A DNA stretch of 64,000 nt, taken from positions 65,025 through 129,024 of the forward strand of contig DASTKT010000162.1 of the NCBI GenBank assembly GCA_035715725.1, in the 5' to 3' direction. The DNA is from JADGGV01 sp035715725 (GTDB lineage Bacteria; Gemmatimonadota; Gemmatimonadetes; Longimicrobiales; RSA9). The position numbers and the translations under genes were made by a program. Positions 8,554 to 16,889 of this stretch are shown one piece after another (the first letter of the stretch is position 1; each line of letters opens with the position of its first letter). The notes beneath the pieces were generated by a model, which had not been told where the DNA came from, made no database searches, and saw only the letters and a list, made by a program, of their open reading frames with translations.

Positions 8554-9494
8554 GGCAGTCGTCCGGGCGTGAGGATCCGGACGCCGCCGCGGACGACGGA
8601 CGCGGTGAGCGGCGTGGAGCCGGCGAGGTCGCCGTCGACCTGGACGGGGAGCGGCCGCTCGGTGGCGATGGAGATCTCGCGCGCCTGGAAATGCACGAGC
8701 GTCTTGCCGCCGAAGCGGCGGAACGCCGACTGCGCGAGGACGCCGGCGAAGCCGGGGACGCCGCGGGGCGCGACGACGAGCACGTCGAGGAGGCCGTCTC
8801 TCCAGGAGCCGGCGGGGCGCGGCGCCAGCGCGAGCCCGATCGGGAAGAAGGAGGCGAAGAGCTCGCCCACGTTCGCGACCATGACACTGACGGCCTGCAC
8901 ACGTCGCTCCACGCCGTCGGCGACGAGCGTGAACTCGGACGGAGCGAGGTTGAGGACGGTGCGCGCGGCAGCGTACAGGTAGGCGCCGAAGCCCCAGCGC
9001 TCCTTGAGCGCCGGCGTGGTGGCGGCCATGACCGCCGCGTCGAGCCCGGCGCCGACCATGAGCGCGAACGCGCGACCGTTGACCCGACCGAGGTCGACGG
9101 GCGTGGCGGCGCCGTGGACGGCAACGTCGACGGCGGCCTCGAGGCGGCGCGGGATGCCGAGATTGGCGGCGACCTGGTTCGCGGTGCCGCGCGGGATGAC
9201 GGCGAGGGGCACGTCGCCGCCGGCGAGGCCGGTGGCGACCTCGGCCAGCGTGCCGTCCCCGCCGACGGCGCAGACGGCGCGGTAGCCGGCCTGCGCGGCG
9301 CCGCGGGCCAGCTCGGTGGCATGGCCGGGCGCCTCGGTGAGCGCGAGGTCGAACGAAGCGCGCCGCGCGCGAAAGGCCGCGGCCAGGCGCGCCTGGAGCC
9401 GCGCGGCCTCGCCGCCGCGGGCGGCCGGGTTCAGGACGACGAAGGTGCGGCCGGCCGCGGGGCCGGCCGCACCCGGTGCGGCATCGCGGTGCAT
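8550..9494 (-). CDS. Diacylglycerol/sphingosine-kinase-like lipid kinase
   Basis: Member of the DagK/YegS/LCB5 family that phosphorylates lipid hydroxyl groups with ATP, 314 aa. The N-terminal DAGK catalytic domain has LNPAARGG and the nucleotide motif GGDGT at 78-82, followed by IPRGTANQVAANLGIP. The C-terminal beta-rich domain contains the VMVANVGELFASFFPIGLALAP segment. It starts 17 bp after the htpX stop and overlaps the next gene by ATGA. The exact lipid substrate cannot be read from sequence. Confidence 0.9.
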   Translation of the reverse strand: MHRDAAPGAAGPAAGRTFVVLNPAARGGEAARLQARLAAAFRARRASFDLALTEAPGHATELARGAAQAGYRAVCAVGGDGTLAEVATGLAGGDVPLAVIPRGTANQVAANLGIPRRLEAAVDVAVHGAATPVDLGRVNGRAFALMVGAGLDAAVMAATTPALKERWGFGAYLYAAARTVLNLAPSEFTLVADGVERRVQAVSVMVANVGELFASFFPIGLALAPRPAGSWRDGLLDVLVVAPRGVPGFAGVLAQSAFRRFGGKTLVHFQAREISIATERPLPVQVDGDLAGSTPLTASVVRGGVRILTPGRLP

Positions 9495-9511
9495 GGCGAG
9501 TCCCCGGCGGC

Positions 9512-10393
9512 TCAGTCGGCCGACAGCTCCCGGAACTCCGGCGAGCCGGCCAGCGCCTGGAGCCGCTCGACGCGCTGCTCGGTGCTGGGGTGCGTGCTGA
9601 AGAGGCCGAGCAGGCCCATGCCCCGCCGTCCCGACAGCGGGTTCACGATGGCGAGCTGCGCGGCCGCGGGGTTGACGTCCATGGGGATGCGGTGCGCGTA
9701 GGCGTCCAGGCGCTGCAGCGCGCCCGCGAGCGAGAGCGGCTTGCCGCTGATCTCCGCGCCCGTCCGATCCGCCTGGAACTCGTTCTGGCGCGAGATCGCG
9801 AACTGGATGACCATCGCGGCGATGGGCGCGACGATGGCCATGGCCAGCAGCTCCAGCCCGTTGCCGTCCCGGTCCCGGCCGCCGAAGCCGCCGAGGATCG
9901 CGCCCCAGCGCACCACGCTGCCGATCATGGCGATCGCGCCCGCCATCGTGGCGGCGATGGTGCCGACCAGCATGTGCCGGTGCTTGACGTGTCCGAGCTC
10001 GTGGGCGGTGACCGCCTCCAGCTCGTCCTTGCTGACGAGGTTCAGGATCCCGGCCGTGAAGCAGACGACGGCGTGCTCGGGGTTCCGCCCCGTGGCGAAC
10101 GCGTTCGGCTGCTGCTGCGGCGCGATGGCCACGACGGGCATCGGCAGCCCGGCGCGCCGGCGGAGGCGGTCCACCATCCCGTACAGCTCGGGCGCGTCCG
10201 ACTCCTCGATGATGCGCGCGCGGTACATGCGCAGCACCATCTTATCGCTCCACCAGTACATGGCGAAGTTCATGACCGCGGCCATGAGGAAGAATACGGC
10301 CGCACCGCCGGACGAGTGCGTGAGCGCGCCGCCGAGCACCGTCAGCAGCGCGGTCAGCCCCGCCATCATCAGGAAGACTTTCAGACGTTGCAT
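9512..10393 (-). CDS. htpX: HtpX-family membrane zinc protease (M48)
   Basis: Inner-membrane metalloprotease for quality control of membrane proteins, 293 aa. The ATG at 10393 is preceded by CGGAG and starts directly at the first membrane segment; a longer Pro-rich upstream extension is rejected. Two N-terminal membrane segments (about 5-25 and 30-48) precede HELGH at 131-135 with two zinc histidines. The third ligand is E205 in RQNEFQADR, and further hydrophobic segments lie around 142-165 and 182-200. It probably leads the htpX / lipid-kinase / hydrolase operon. An inverted repeat overlaps its likely promoter. Confidence 0.95.
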   Translation of the reverse strand: MQRLKVFLMMAGLTALLTVLGGALTHSSGGAAVFFLMAAVMNFAMYWWSDKMVLRMYRARIIEESDAPELYGMVDRLRRRAGLPMPVVAIAPQQQPNAFATGRNPEHAVVCFTAGILNLVSKDELEAVTAHELGHVKHRHMLVGTIAATMAGAIAMIGSVVRWGAILGGFGGRDRDGNGLELLAMAIVAPIAAMVIQFAISRQNEFQADRTGAEISGKPLSLAGALQRLDAYAHRIPMDVNPAAAQLAIVNPLSGRRGMGLLGLFSTHPSTEQRVERLQALAGSPEFRELSAD

Positions 10394-10413
10394 GACGTCG
10401 GCTCCGTGATCGT

Positions 10414-10454
10414 GGGTATCGTTGATAATACCCGTGGCCGGCGGGGGCGGTCCA
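10414..10454 (-). promoter_or_regulatory. Candidate htpX promoter with overlapping inverted-repeat operator
   Basis: On the minus strand, TGGACC (4 of 6) and TATTAT (5 of 6) are spaced 18 nt apart. The -10 lies inside the inverted repeat GGGTATTATCAACGATACCC (6-bp arms, 8-nt spacer) at 10414-10433. The gene start is about 20 bp further on. An operator covering the -10 suggests repression, perhaps linked to envelope or heat stress as for other htpX genes. Confidence 0.45.
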
Positions 10455-10610
10455 GGCGGCGGAGGGGCGGAGGGCGGGTCGGGACGGGGTTCCCGCGGCG
10501 GGACCAGTACGGTCATCGACGCCGGGGCCGCGGGGCCGCCGCGGACACCCGCGTGCCCGGTTCCGCTCGATCCGATCCGTGAACGCCGGCGCCGGGTCGG
10601 CGCGCGGGCC

Positions 10611-12509
10611 TCATCCGCGGTCCGGGCGCGACCGAGGCGGCTGCGCCGCTCCCGGCGCCGCCAGCGTGCGCTCGTACACCCCGAGGATGTGTCCGCGCGT
10701 GATCAACCCCAGCAGCCGGCCGCGGCCGTCGACGACGGGGAGCGAGTTGCCGCCGCGGACGCCCATGCGGCGCATCGCCTCCAGCAGCGAGTCGTCGGGC
10801 GTGACGGTCTCGGTGGGGCCGGCCAGGTCGGCCGCGAGGAGGACCGGCGCGAGATCCTCCTGGTCGATGGCCGTGCGGCCGAGGTCCGCGATGGTGATGA
10901 TCCCCTTCAGCTCCAGGTTCTCGCCCACGACCGGGAACTCGGTCTGCTCGCCGGCGCCGAGGTGCTCCAGCAGCTTCGGCAGCGGCGCGGCCTCGCCGAT
11001 GACCTGCGGGTTGCGCTCGAACGCATTGGCGACGCGGAGCCGAGCGAGCACGTCGCGGTCGGCGCCGTGCTCGATGCGCTCGCCGCGGTGCGCGAGCCAG
11101 CCGCTGTAGAGCGACTCCGGCTCGATGCGCCGCGCAACGATGTACGCGACGACCACCGCGAGCATGAGCGGCATCACGATGGCGTAGTCGTTCGTCATCT
11201 CGAAGACGATGAGGATCGCCGTGATCGGCGCGTGGGTCGCGGCGCTGATCATGACGCCCATGCCAACGAGCGCGTACGCCTCGGGCCGCAGCCCGAGCGA
11301 GGGAAAGAGGTGGGAGATGGCGACGCCGAACGCGCCGCCGGTGGCGGCGCCGATGTAGAGCGAAGGGGTGAAGACGCCGCCGGCGCCGCCGGTGTTGAGC
11401 GTGAGCGTCGTCGCCAGGATCTTGCCGACGGCGAGCAGCGCGAGCGTGGTGAAGGCCATGCGGCCGAAGACCTCGAGGCGCACGGCGAGGTGGCCGTAGC
11501 CGACGAGCGCGCCGCCGGAGAGAAGCACGAGACCGCCGACGAGCGCGCCGCCGATCCAGGGGACGAGCACACGGGGGATCGGGAGGCGGTGGACGAGCGG
11601 GCCGGTCCGCAGGTAGGCGCGGACGAAGAGCGCGCCGACGAGGCCGCCGAGGACGCCGAGGAGCGGATAGAAGACGAGCAGCTCCCAGGTCCGTCCGTAG
11701 CCGTACGCGTGCGGGATCGGGAACGACGGGTGGTTACCGAAGAACGCGCGCGAGATCACCGCCGCCAGCACGCTGGCCACGACGACGGGGGGAAAGGAAG
11801 CGACGGAGAAGTCGCCGAGGATCTCCTCCAGGGCGAAGAACGCGCCGGCGATCGGGGCGTTGAACGACGCCGAGATGCCGGCGGCGGCGCCGGCGCCGAC
11901 CAGCACCTTGATGCGGTTCGGGTCGAAGCGGAAAATGCGGCCGAGGAAGCCGCCGACGGTGGCGCCGAGGACGGCGACGGGGCCTTCGCTCCCGGCGGAG
12001 CCGCCGCCGCCGAGCGTGACGGCGGAGGCGGCCGCCTGGACGAGGCCGGGGCGCGTGGGTACGTCGCCGCCTCGCCGCGCGACGGCGAGCTGGACGTACG
12101 GCACGTTCATCGGCTCCGACGTGCCGCCGACGCGGCGCACGAGGTACCAGGACAGCGCGAAGCCGGCGCCGGTCAGGAGCGGCCGATAGTACGGCACGTC
12201 CAGCCAGGGGATGACGGAGACCGGCCAGCGGTAGAGGGCGAAGTACGCCAGGTCGATGAGCTTGAAGAACACGACGACGGCGAGCGCGCCCGCGATGCCG
12301 ACGGCGAGGGCGAAGCCGAGGAGGATCGTGTTCTCGTCGAGCTGGAGCCGGTTGAAGCGGTCGACCACGGTATCCCAGCCGCGGCGGGCCTGGCGCAGGG
12401 GGCGGGCACCGTGGAGCCGGGTGGCCCGGAGACGGACGCGGAGCGGCGAGCGGGGCGGCGCAGCTTCGTCGGCCTCGGCCGGCGTGTCGAGCTCACGGAC
12501 CTTCGTCAA
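10611..12509 (-). CDS. ClC-family chloride/proton antiporter with CBS pair
   Basis: Twelve-plus-segment membrane channel/antiporter followed by a cytoplasmic CBS pair, 632 aa. Key ClC motifs are present: GSEGPV with the gating glutamate (E. coli E148), FNAPIAGAFFALEE with the proton-pathway glutamate, and GGVFTPSLYIG. CBS1 is around AAPLPKLLEHLGAGEQTEFP and CBS2 around PDDSLLEAMRRMGVRGGNSLP. The chosen TTG start overlaps the tamB stop as TTGA. A longer same-frame opening reaches upstream through tamB but is only its shadow. Last gene of the long run; a C-terminal Pro/Arg tail ends it. Confidence 0.9.
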   Translation of the reverse strand: MTKVRELDTPAEADEAAPPRSPLRVRLRATRLHGARPLRQARRGWDTVVDRFNRLQLDENTILLGFALAVGIAGALAVVVFFKLIDLAYFALYRWPVSVIPWLDVPYYRPLLTGAGFALSWYLVRRVGGTSEPMNVPYVQLAVARRGGDVPTRPGLVQAAASAVTLGGGGSAGSEGPVAVLGATVGGFLGRIFRFDPNRIKVLVGAGAAAGISASFNAPIAGAFFALEEILGDFSVASFPPVVVASVLAAVISRAFFGNHPSFPIPHAYGYGRTWELLVFYPLLGVLGGLVGALFVRAYLRTGPLVHRLPIPRVLVPWIGGALVGGLVLLSGGALVGYGHLAVRLEVFGRMAFTTLALLAVGKILATTLTLNTGGAGGVFTPSLYIGAATGGAFGVAISHLFPSLGLRPEAYALVGMGVMISAATHAPITAILIVFEMTNDYAIVMPLMLAVVVAYIVARRIEPESLYSGWLAHRGERIEHGADRDVLARLRVANAFERNPQVIGEAAPLPKLLEHLGAGEQTEFPVVGENLELKGIITIADLGRTAIDQEDLAPVLLAADLAGPTETVTPDDSLLEAMRRMGVRGGNSLPVVDGRGRLLGLITRGHILGVYERTLAAPGAAQPPRSRPDRG

Positions 12510-15500
12510 TAGCCCCACTCCCGGAAGAGGAAGAAGCCGTAGATGCGACGCAACGACTGCACCTGGTCCGCGGTGGGCGCCAGGGTCGGGTAGCGGGAGA
12601 GCCAGTCCTCGCTGAAGAACTCGCTGGTCCACGTTGGCTGGAAGCGCCACTGCAGGCGGACGCCGGTGCTCTTGCGCGCCTCGCCCGTGACGCGGAGCGG
12701 CTGCGAGAACGACAGGAAGAGGCGGTCCGAGAGGTACCACCCCGCCTCCAGCCGCGTCCGGTCGAGGAAGCTCTCGAAGATGTTGTTCGTGGCCGCGCCC
12801 GGCTCGGCGACCTCGGCCGAGGTCAAGGAGACGTAGTCGAAGCCGAGGTTGCGGGCGAAGTCCTCGATCCCGCTCGTGGCGTAGCCGTAGACGGTGCCGG
12901 TGAACGCCGACTTGAGGACGTCCTTCTGGTTCGCCGCGAGCCGGTACGTGGGGCGCCCGAACAGCAGGTAGCTCACGAGGTCCGACTCGCCGATGCTCGG
13001 CCGGTCCTCGCTCGCCAGGCGCACGCGCGGGTTGTCCAGCGTCCCGGTCACCTGCGCCTGGATGTCGAAGTTGTCCTCCTCGCCCCGGACGCGGTACGCC
13101 GCCACGAAGTTCAGGTTCGGATCGAGCCCCGGGGTGCCGGGGAAGTCCACGGTCCCCTGCTTGATGTCGAAGCGGCGGCCGTAGAGCTGGTACGTGCCGC
13201 GGACGGCGCTCATGGAGCCGGCGAGCCGCAGGTAGTCGTCCTTGCGCCGGTACGTGACCGCGACGCCGCCCGTGAGCTGCACGTTCAGGTCGCGGCTGCG
13301 CAGCCACGCCTCCCGGCCGACGTCGACGTTGAAGGAGTCGACGGCCAGGTTCTTCAGGAAATCGCTCTCCATCAGCGTCGGCAGGAAGCGCTTGGTCGAG
13401 ACCAGCGTCGTGTCGACGACGTCGAAGAGGAGCGGATCGTCCAGCGCGACGATCTGGTAGCGGCGCCAGATCTCGTCGAGGTACATGGCACCGCGGTCGA
13501 TGCCGAGCTGGCCGGACAACCGCGGCGCCCGGAAGCGGCCGCCCAGGTGCAGGTCGCCGCTGGTCGTGGCCTCCACGTCCCGGCGGCGGGCGGCGAGGAA
13601 GTCGGTGAGCGCCACGGACAGGTCGAGGCGCGGATTCGTCCAGCTCGAGCCGAGGTCGATGGAGCCGGTGGCGTGTGCGCGGCCGCCGGAGCGGGCCGTG
13701 ACGTCGACGCCGATCTCGCCCGCACCATCCATGCGGAAGCTCCCCTCCACGTCCTCGTAGCGCAGCCCGGCCGCGTCCACCATGAGGCCGCCGTTCCGCA
13801 GGTCGAAGCGCCCGTCGAAGCGGGGGTTCCGCAGCGTGCCGCGCACCTTGACCTGGCCGTCCACCCGGCCGCTCGTCCGGCTGATCCCCGACGCGAGCGC
13901 GGTGAGGAGCGAGGCCGGCATGCTGTCGGCGCGGAGCGTGTAGTTGATCGGCTCGTCCGGCGCACGCTCCCTGACCGGCGCCAGGCTCAGGTCCACGGGG
14001 ATGAGGCCGCTGCCGGAGAAGACGGGCGCGCCGCCGACCTTCCCCTGCGCCTCGAGGTCGAGACGGCGCGAGGCGTAGCCGACCTGCGCGTCGATGTGGT
14101 CGAGGGCGACGTCGCCCCAGCGGATCCGGTCGCCGGAGAGCTCGCCCTGCACCTCGGGCGCGCGGGCGCTGCCGTGGACCTGGAGGCGGCCGGTGAAGAG
14201 GCCGTCGCCGGCGGGCGCGGCCTCGGCGAGGCCCAGGAAATCGGCCAGCGGCGCGGCGTGCAGGTCGACGTGGAAGTCGACGGGGACGTCGGCGCTGGAG
14301 GCGTTCAGCCACGCCACCCGGCCGGCGATCCGCAGGTCGCCGCCGCCGGCGCGTGCGAGGCTGATGGAGTCCAGATCGAGGACGCCGCCGGCGCGGCGGA
14401 AGTGCACCGGCGCGGCGAGCTTCCACGTCGAGGCGCCCGTGCCGAACTGGACCTGGGCGATCGTGCCCTCGGTGGCGCCGTGGTCGCGGCGGAACTCGCC
14501 GTCGAGGCGGACATCGCCGCCGGCGGGGTCGGCGGCGCTCAGGCGGATGCTGCCGGCCGGCGCGTCGTAGCGCGCATCCAGCGCGAGGCCGGCCAGCACG
14601 CGGGGCCCGACCCGGACGGAGTCGGCGCGGCCGTTCAGCGAGAGGCGCGGCTGCGTGCCGAGCAGGTCGGCGCCGGTGAGGTGGACGCGGATGGAGTCCG
14701 CGCGGGCGGTGGCGAGCTCGAGGCGCGCGGCCGTCGCGTCGGCATCGAGGGCGAAACTGGAGACGCCGCCCGTGAGCGATGCCGTGATGCCGACCGCGCC
14801 GGTGAGGCGCCGCTCGTCGGCGGCGCCGGGCGCGGTGTCGGGGAGGAGGAGCGCCTGGAGCGCGCCGAGCGAGTCGGCCGAGACGCGGACGTCGAGGCGG
14901 CCGCTCCGGCCGGGCGCGAGGCCGAAGCTGCCGGTCGCGCTCAGGCCGCCGGCCGGCGTGGCGACGCGGAGCGTGTCGATGGTGGCCAGGCCGCCGCGCA
15001 CGCGGCCGACGAGCGTGCCGGCCTGGAGCGGGAGGAGGCCGACGCGGGCGGTATCGAGGTCGAAGCGCACGGCGGCGTCGGCGCCGTCGAGCCCCGCGCC
15101 GGCGCCGTCCACGGCGTAGCGCCCGGAGACGGTCGTGGCGGGGAGGCCGTCGAAGAGCCGGTCGACGCGGAACCCGCCGACGCGCCCCTCGGCCCGGTAG
15201 CTGGGCCGGCGGGCGGCCAGGTCGAAGCGCCCGGCCAGCGTCACGCGGCCGGCGCGCGTATCCAGGTCGGCGTCGACGCGCAGATCGTTCAGCGAGCCGC
15301 GCACGTCGACGGGCCCGGTGACGCCGCCCTCGAGCCGGGCGAGCGCCGGGAACGATTCGGCGAGGGCGCTCAGCTCGACGGGCAGGGCCTTCAGCTTCAG
15401 GTCGAAGCTGGAGCGGGCGCGCGTCCAGGAGACGTTGCCGGTGCCCTCGATCCGGGAGGTGGGGTGGCCCGGGACGCGATGCTGCAGCGCGCCGACGACG

Positions 15501-16888
15501 TGGACCGAACGATCGAGGCGGCCGTTCGCCTCGACGCGGCCGCTCACCGCACCGGTCAGCTTGAGGCCCGGGTCGAGGCGCGAAAGGAGCTGGAGGTCGA
15601 GGTCGGTGACGTCGGCGCGGAAGCTCCGGGCCGCGAGCGGCCCGCGCAGGTCGAGCGTGCCGCTCCACCGGGCCGAGGTCGAGGCGCCGGCGCGGGAGAG
15701 GCGGACGTCGCCCCGCGTCGTGAGCGCGGAGAGCGGGCCCTCCACGATGACGGTGCCGACCATGAGGCCGTCGACCGGCAGCCCCTTCGGCAGCATGCTC
15801 GAGATGAGCTTCAGGTCGATCGGCGAGGCGCGCAGGTTGACCTGCGTGAAGTAGAGCGTATCGCCGGTCACGATGCCGAAGGAGCCGGCCACCTGCGTGC
15901 CGGGCGCCTTCAGGTGCGCGTTCGTGACCATCCAGAGCGTGCCGCGCGGCACGGTCTTGAAGTGCAGGTCCATGGAGCCGCCGCCCTGCCGCGGCAGGCG
16001 CGGGTACAGCCACTCGAGGTCCCGGAACGCGAGGCGCTCGCCGGTCACCTTGACGTCGTAGGCGTTCTCCGGCTCACGGATGACGACGCGGCCGACGGCG
16101 GCGGCGCGGGTGTCGGGGAGCCGCACCTCGGGCGCGTCGAAGGAGACGATGGAGTCGCGGGTGACGACCTGGCCGCGCACGTCCCGCAGCTCGAAGGGCG
16201 TCTTGTAGACGTAGCCCTGGCCGGCGAGCCGGGCGATCTGGAAGAGCTTCCCCTCCTCGTCCGGCTTCTCCCAGACGACGCGCGGGAGCGTGCCCTCGAG
16301 GTGCTCGAAGCGGTAGACCCGCTGGATCCCGCGCGGCGTCCGCCGGATGATGAGCCGCGACGTGTCGTCGGGCTGGATCGGCGTGCTCTGCGTGTACGGG
16401 GAGGAGACGACGGCGCGGCCGTCGTGGATGCGCACGTCGTCGACCAGGATCAGCTTGGGCGGGCCGGGGGGCGCGCCCGTCGTGTCCTGGAAGATGTACT
16501 CGTAGTTCCAGGCGGTGTCGCCCGGCTCCTTGTCGATGTAGACGACCGGCCGCCAGAGCTCGACGCGATCGAGGATGAGCTGGCGGCCGATCAGGTTGCG
16601 CCAGCCATAGCGGACGACGGCGCTGTCGGCCGTGAGGAACGGCTTGCCCGACCTGTCGATGATGGAGACGTCGGCGACGCGGACGCCGCCCAGCAGGCTG
16701 CCGCTCCGGATGCGGCCGACGTGGAGCCGGCCCTGGATCCCCTTCTGGAGGTAGCCGATCCCGTACTGCCCGGCGCGGGTGACGCCCCACGGCGTACGCG
16801 TGAGCACGAAGAGCGCGCCGACCACGAGGGCCAGCACGATCAGGATCCCGATCAGGAACAAGCCGCCGATCCGGCCGACCCGCCTCAC
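12506..16888 (-). CDS. tamB: TamB-family translocation/assembly protein
   Basis: Large AsmA/TamB-type bridge protein anchored in the inner membrane, thought to carry lipids and assist outer-membrane proteins across the periplasm. 1460 aa. The GTG at 16888 lies one base after the stop of the preceding barrel gene. One membrane anchor (about 8-30, GGLFLIGILIVLALVVGALF) is followed by very long repetitive beta-strand sequence. The conserved C-terminal TamB domain includes the segment with VDFPGTPGLDPNLNF and ends in FFLFREWGY. Pairing with the upstream BamA/TamA-family gene supports a TAM-like module. Confidence 0.9.
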   Translation of the reverse strand: MRRVGRIGGLFLIGILIVLALVVGALFVLTRTPWGVTRAGQYGIGYLQKGIQGRLHVGRIRSGSLLGGVRVADVSIIDRSGKPFLTADSAVVRYGWRNLIGRQLILDRVELWRPVVYIDKEPGDTAWNYEYIFQDTTGAPPGPPKLILVDDVRIHDGRAVVSSPYTQSTPIQPDDTSRLIIRRTPRGIQRVYRFEHLEGTLPRVVWEKPDEEGKLFQIARLAGQGYVYKTPFELRDVRGQVVTRDSIVSFDAPEVRLPDTRAAAVGRVVIREPENAYDVKVTGERLAFRDLEWLYPRLPRQGGGSMDLHFKTVPRGTLWMVTNAHLKAPGTQVAGSFGIVTGDTLYFTQVNLRASPIDLKLISSMLPKGLPVDGLMVGTVIVEGPLSALTTRGDVRLSRAGASTSARWSGTLDLRGPLAARSFRADVTDLDLQLLSRLDPGLKLTGAVSGRVEANGRLDRSVHVVGALQHRVPGHPTSRIEGTGNVSWTRARSSFDLKLKALPVELSALAESFPALARLEGGVTGPVDVRGSLNDLRVDADLDTRAGRVTLAGRFDLAARRPSYRAEGRVGGFRVDRLFDGLPATTVSGRYAVDGAGAGLDGADAAVRFDLDTARVGLLPLQAGTLVGRVRGGLATIDTLRVATPAGGLSATGSFGLAPGRSGRLDVRVSADSLGALQALLLPDTAPGAADERRLTGAVGITASLTGGVSSFALDADATAARLELATARADSIRVHLTGADLLGTQPRLSLNGRADSVRVGPRVLAGLALDARYDAPAGSIRLSAADPAGGDVRLDGEFRRDHGATEGTIAQVQFGTGASTWKLAAPVHFRRAGGVLDLDSISLARAGGGDLRIAGRVAWLNASSADVPVDFHVDLHAAPLADFLGLAEAAPAGDGLFTGRLQVHGSARAPEVQGELSGDRIRWGDVALDHIDAQVGYASRRLDLEAQGKVGGAPVFSGSGLIPVDLSLAPVRERAPDEPINYTLRADSMPASLLTALASGISRTSGRVDGQVKVRGTLRNPRFDGRFDLRNGGLMVDAAGLRYEDVEGSFRMDGAGEIGVDVTARSGGRAHATGSIDLGSSWTNPRLDLSVALTDFLAARRRDVEATTSGDLHLGGRFRAPRLSGQLGIDRGAMYLDEIWRRYQIVALDDPLLFDVVDTTLVSTKRFLPTLMESDFLKNLAVDSFNVDVGREAWLRSRDLNVQLTGGVAVTYRRKDDYLRLAGSMSAVRGTYQLYGRRFDIKQGTVDFPGTPGLDPNLNFVAAYRVRGEEDNFDIQAQVTGTLDNPRVRLASEDRPSIGESDLVSYLLFGRPTYRLAANQKDVLKSAFTGTVYGYATSGIEDFARNLGFDYVSLTSAEVAEPGAATNNIFESFLDRTRLEAGWYLSDRLFLSFSQPLRVTGEARKSTGVRLQWRFQPTWTSEFFSEDWLSRYPTLAPTADQVQSLRRIYGFFLFREWGY

Positions 16889-16889
16889 G

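Noticed and set aside
12510..16013. A huge N-terminal extension of the ClC antiporter
   Set aside because: Upstream of the TTG at 12509 the same frame only reads through tamB out of phase, with Arg/Pro-rich nonsense. The ClC start near 12509 gives normal length.
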